Assembly: GCA_934169535.1 (NCBI GenBank)
Contig: CAKPOC010000045.1
Coordinates: 1 to 8,956 of the forward strand
Source: an uncultured Clostridia bacterium
GTDB taxonomy: Bacteria > Bacillota > Clostridia > TANB77 > CAG-508
Reading direction: 5' to 3'
Length of the DNA stretch: 8,956 bases
Part shown: in pieces, positions 7,599-8,956 of the stretch
How positions within the stretch are numbered: position 1 is the first letter of the stretch
How the letters are laid out: every line of letters starts with the position of its first letter
Translations under genes and position numbers: made by a program
Notes under the pieces: generated by a model
What the model saw: the letters and a program-made list of their open reading frames with translations, nothing else
Told to the model about the DNA's origin: nothing
Databases searched by the model: none

Positions 7599-7627
7599 TT
7601 GAAAAATATGGAAAACGAGAATATAAT
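7599..7627 (+). promoter_or_regulatory. Near-consensus sigma-A promoter of spo0A
   Basis: TTGAAA (7599-7604), a 17-base spacer and a perfect TATAAT (7622-7627). Only one base differs from the sigma-A consensus. Transcription should start near 7634, giving a leader of about 40 bases. The -35 is the right arm of a small inverted repeat, TTTCAA at 7587-7592 and TTGAAA at 7599-7604. An AAACTGT/ACAGTTT pair (7574-7580, 7646-7652) brackets the whole region. No sigma-H-type promoter is convincing here. This promoter fills most of the 117-base gap between the two genes. Confidence 0.7.
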
Positions 7628-7658
7628 TGTGATTGTAAAGAAATAACAGTTTAATTGT

Positions 7659-7666
7659 AAGGGGGA
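7659..7666 (+). promoter_or_regulatory. Strong ribosome binding site of spo0A
   Basis: AAGGGGGA ends 8 bases before the GTG at 7675. It is the most G-rich Shine-Dalgarno in the window and fixes the GTG as the start, because the next in-frame Met (7777) lies inside the receiver domain. Confidence 0.7.
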
Positions 7667-7674
7667 ACAAAAGA

Positions 7675-8956
7675 GTGAAACAGAAAATCACAGTTTTAAT
7701 TTCAGATGACAACTATGAGTTTGCAAATACACTTTCAAATTTTTTAGAGAAGGATGAAGATATACAAGTTATAGGAATGGCAAAGGATGGAGAGGAAGCA
7801 GTAAGCATAGTAAAAGCACTAAAGCCGGATGTCGCCTTATTGGATGTTATAATGCCACATTTGGATGGGCTTGGGGTATTAGAGCAAATAAATGCAATGA
7901 ACCTACCAAACCCACCGATATGTATAATGCTTTCAGCAGTGGGCCAGGACAAAATAACACAAAAAGCAATTAGCTTAGGTGCACAATATTACATAGTAAA
8001 GCCATTTGATATTAGTGTATTAATAAAAAGAATAAAAGAATTAAAACACTATATACCAGCAGGAAGCGTAAAGCCACAAAATACTATGGCAATTAGAGAA
8101 GCAAGGGCTCAATATATAGATATTCCTGAAAAGGAGCAAAAAAGTGAAGAAGGTCTAGAAGCGTTAGTAACCAACATAATTCATGAGGTTGGTGTGCCAG
8201 CACATATAAAAGGTTACCAATATTTAAGGGAAGCAATAATGATGGTTGTTAATAATATAGATATAATAAATCAAATTACAAAACAACTATATCCTGAAAT
8301 TGCAAAAAAATATCATACAACGCCAAGTAGAGTTGAGCGTGCAATTAGGCATGCAATTGAAGTCGCTTGGGGCAGGGGTGAACCTTCTGTTGTAGAAAGT
8401 ATATTAAATGCAAATGATATTTCGTTGGATTATTCGATTTCTTCATATGATATGTGCACTACGCTTATTGAAGCTTATACAGATAATATAATTGAAGCTG
8501 CCATAGAAGATCAGAAAGATGAGGAGGAAGAAAAAAAGCAAAAAGTTCAAAGTTATGTGAATAATGCAGTGAATTTGTTAAATCTTTTAAAGAACATGGC
8601 AAAAACTTGGAATGCAGATAATGGAGAAATGAATACATATCAATCAAGAAAACGATATTCTGAATTTATGTTAAATCTTATAGATAATTTAAATAAAAAT
8701 TCTTATATCGGAAGTTCTATTATATTGAATTTGAATAATATTACTTTTTTTACGCAAAATTTGTTTTTAAAGTATCCGGACTTGAAGGTAACAGATAATA
8801 ACGAAAATTTAAAGAAATATATGGAGACAGATGAGGATATTCATCAAAGAGTAAATGCAAATGTTGCATTAGAAATTGATGAAATGAATGAGGAATTTGA
8901 TACTGTAAAGAAATTTAAAACTGTTACAGAATATTTTTCCGAGAGGATTACTAATG
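7675..8956 (+). CDS. spo0A: Spo0A, with conserved C-terminus replaced by an unrelated in-frame extension (open at window edge)
   Basis: Master regulator of entry into sporulation, a phosphorelay-controlled transcription factor. My translation from GTG gives a receiver domain (about 1-125) with the acidic pair in VLISDDN (11-12), the phospho-acceptor Asp 57 in [12 protein letters not shown], Ser 87-Ala 88 at the switch position and Lys 109 in IVKPFD. A linker (about 126-158) is followed by the Spo0A_C effector domain. The latter shows [20 protein letters not shown] (165-184) and the helix-turn-helix region [20 protein letters not shown] (213-232), diagnostic for Spo0A. Spo0A proteins normally end about 30 residues after this point, with an FGYT segment and a final helix around NSEFIA-DKLR. 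Here homology stops near residue 245 (base about 8405). The frame stays open for about 180 further codons to the window end, at least 427 residues in total against a usual 260-275. No frameshift explains it. Loss of the last helix should impair DNA-bound dimer or polymerase contacts. Either a real fusion or disruption, or an assembly join. Confidence 0.9.
   Translation, partial: MKQKITVLISDDNYEFANTLSNFLEKDEDIQVIGMAKDGEEAVSIVKALKPDVALLDVIMPHLDGLGVLEQINAMNLPNPPICIMLSAVGQDKITQKAISLGAQYYIVKPFDISVLIKRIKELKHYIPAGSVKPQNTMAIREARAQYIDIPEKEQKSEEGLEALVTNIIHEVGVPAHIKGYQYLREAIMMVVNNIDIINQITKQLYPEIAKKYHTTPSRVERAIRHAIEVAWGRGEPSVVESILNANDISLDYSISSYDMCTTLIEAYTDNIIEAAIEDQKDEEEEKKQKVQSYVNNAVNLLNLLKNMAKTWNADNGEMNTYQSRKRYSEFMLNLIDNLNKNSYIGSSIILNLNNITFFTQNLFLKYPDLKVTDNNENLKKYMETDEDIHQRVNANVALEIDEMNEEFDTVKKFKTVTEYFSERITN
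8407..8956 (+). other. Unrecognised in-frame tail after the Spo0A homology ends
   Basis: About 183 codons continuing the spo0A frame with no stop, which in DNA this AT-rich argues for genuine coding sequence. I do not recognise the protein. It is soluble-looking and mostly helical, with a highly charged stretch [12 protein letters not shown] (279-290) inside a probable coiled coil. A middle part has motifs such as [16 protein letters not shown] (324-339) and [15 protein letters not shown] (350-364), and an acidic C-terminal part follows. No membrane segment, nucleotide-binding motif or catalytic signature is evident. Codon choice shifts: by hand count ATA is 4 of 14 Ile codons here against 20 of 31 in the Spo0A part, TTG is 6 of 16 Leu against 2 of 19, and CTA is 0 against 4. 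An independent start inside it (ATG 8452) has no ribosome binding site. Confidence 0.6.

Noticed and set aside
7590..7630. Sigma-H promoter upstream of spo0A
   Set aside because: GAAT at 7619-7622 resembles a sigma-H -10, but no AGGA-type -35 lies at the right distance.
8401..8420. A simple frameshift in spo0A
   Set aside because: The other two frames meet stops at once (TAA at 8405, TGA at 8415), and neither restores the FGYT or NSEF motifs.
8452..8956. A separate gene starting at the ATG at 8452
   Set aside because: No Shine-Dalgarno sequence precedes it and there is no stop between it and Spo0A, so it is treated as part of the same open frame.
1..8956. CRISPR arrays, tRNA or rRNA genes, insertion sequences, riboswitches
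   Set aside because: No spaced repeat array, cloverleaf with TTCRANY loop, transposase motif or long structured leader was seen; all gaps are under 120 bases.

Overview
The window is strongly AT-rich. It uses AGA for arginine, ATA for isoleucine and TTA for leucine, has AAAGGA/GGAG-type ribosome binding sites, and ends in a recognisable spo0A. Together these point to a spore-forming lineage of Clostridia, probably an uncultured low-GC gut-type member; the lineage is inferred, not demonstrated. Every gene I can support lies on the + strand, intergenic gaps are at most about 120 bases, and there are no tRNA or rRNA genes, CRISPR arrays or complete mobile elements.

Layout. Bases 1-2182 hold a two-component system: an OmpR/PhoB-type response regulator cut off at the left edge, then a membrane HAMP histidine kinase starting at a GTG. 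Bases 2243-4024 encode a membrane-anchored protein built from about a dozen degenerate WG-type repeats. It is preceded by a plausible sigma-A promoter and by an exact 11-base direct repeat with a 22-base period, which could be a response-regulator site. Bases 4040-5263 encode a PLP enzyme of the 'aluminium resistance / methionine gamma-lyase-like' family. A small three-helix membrane protein (5276-5581) follows, then a terminator-like hairpin. Bases 5638-6906 (HI0933/BaiN-like flavoprotein) and 6919-7557 (YigZ/IMPACT family) form the next pair.

Bases 7675-8956 begin as an unmistakable Spo0A, the master regulator of sporulation. It has its own near-consensus sigma-A promoter, and an exact Spo0A box lies in the end of the upstream gene. 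The surprise is at the 3' end. Homology to Spo0A stops around residue 245, before the conserved FGYT / NSEFIA C-terminal segment. The same frame then runs without a stop for about 180 more codons to the window edge, through an unrecognised helical, charged sequence with different codon preferences. This is a gene fusion, an insertion or deletion junction inside spo0A, or an assembly chimera. It is the most important thing in the window to resolve.

How the genes fit together. The kinase and regulator form one signalling unit that may control the adjacent surface WG-repeat protein (inference). The PLP enzyme, flavoprotein and YigZ protein look like housekeeping genes packed into short transcription units, with stop codons fused to ribosome binding sites. 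Spo0A appears to be transcribed independently.
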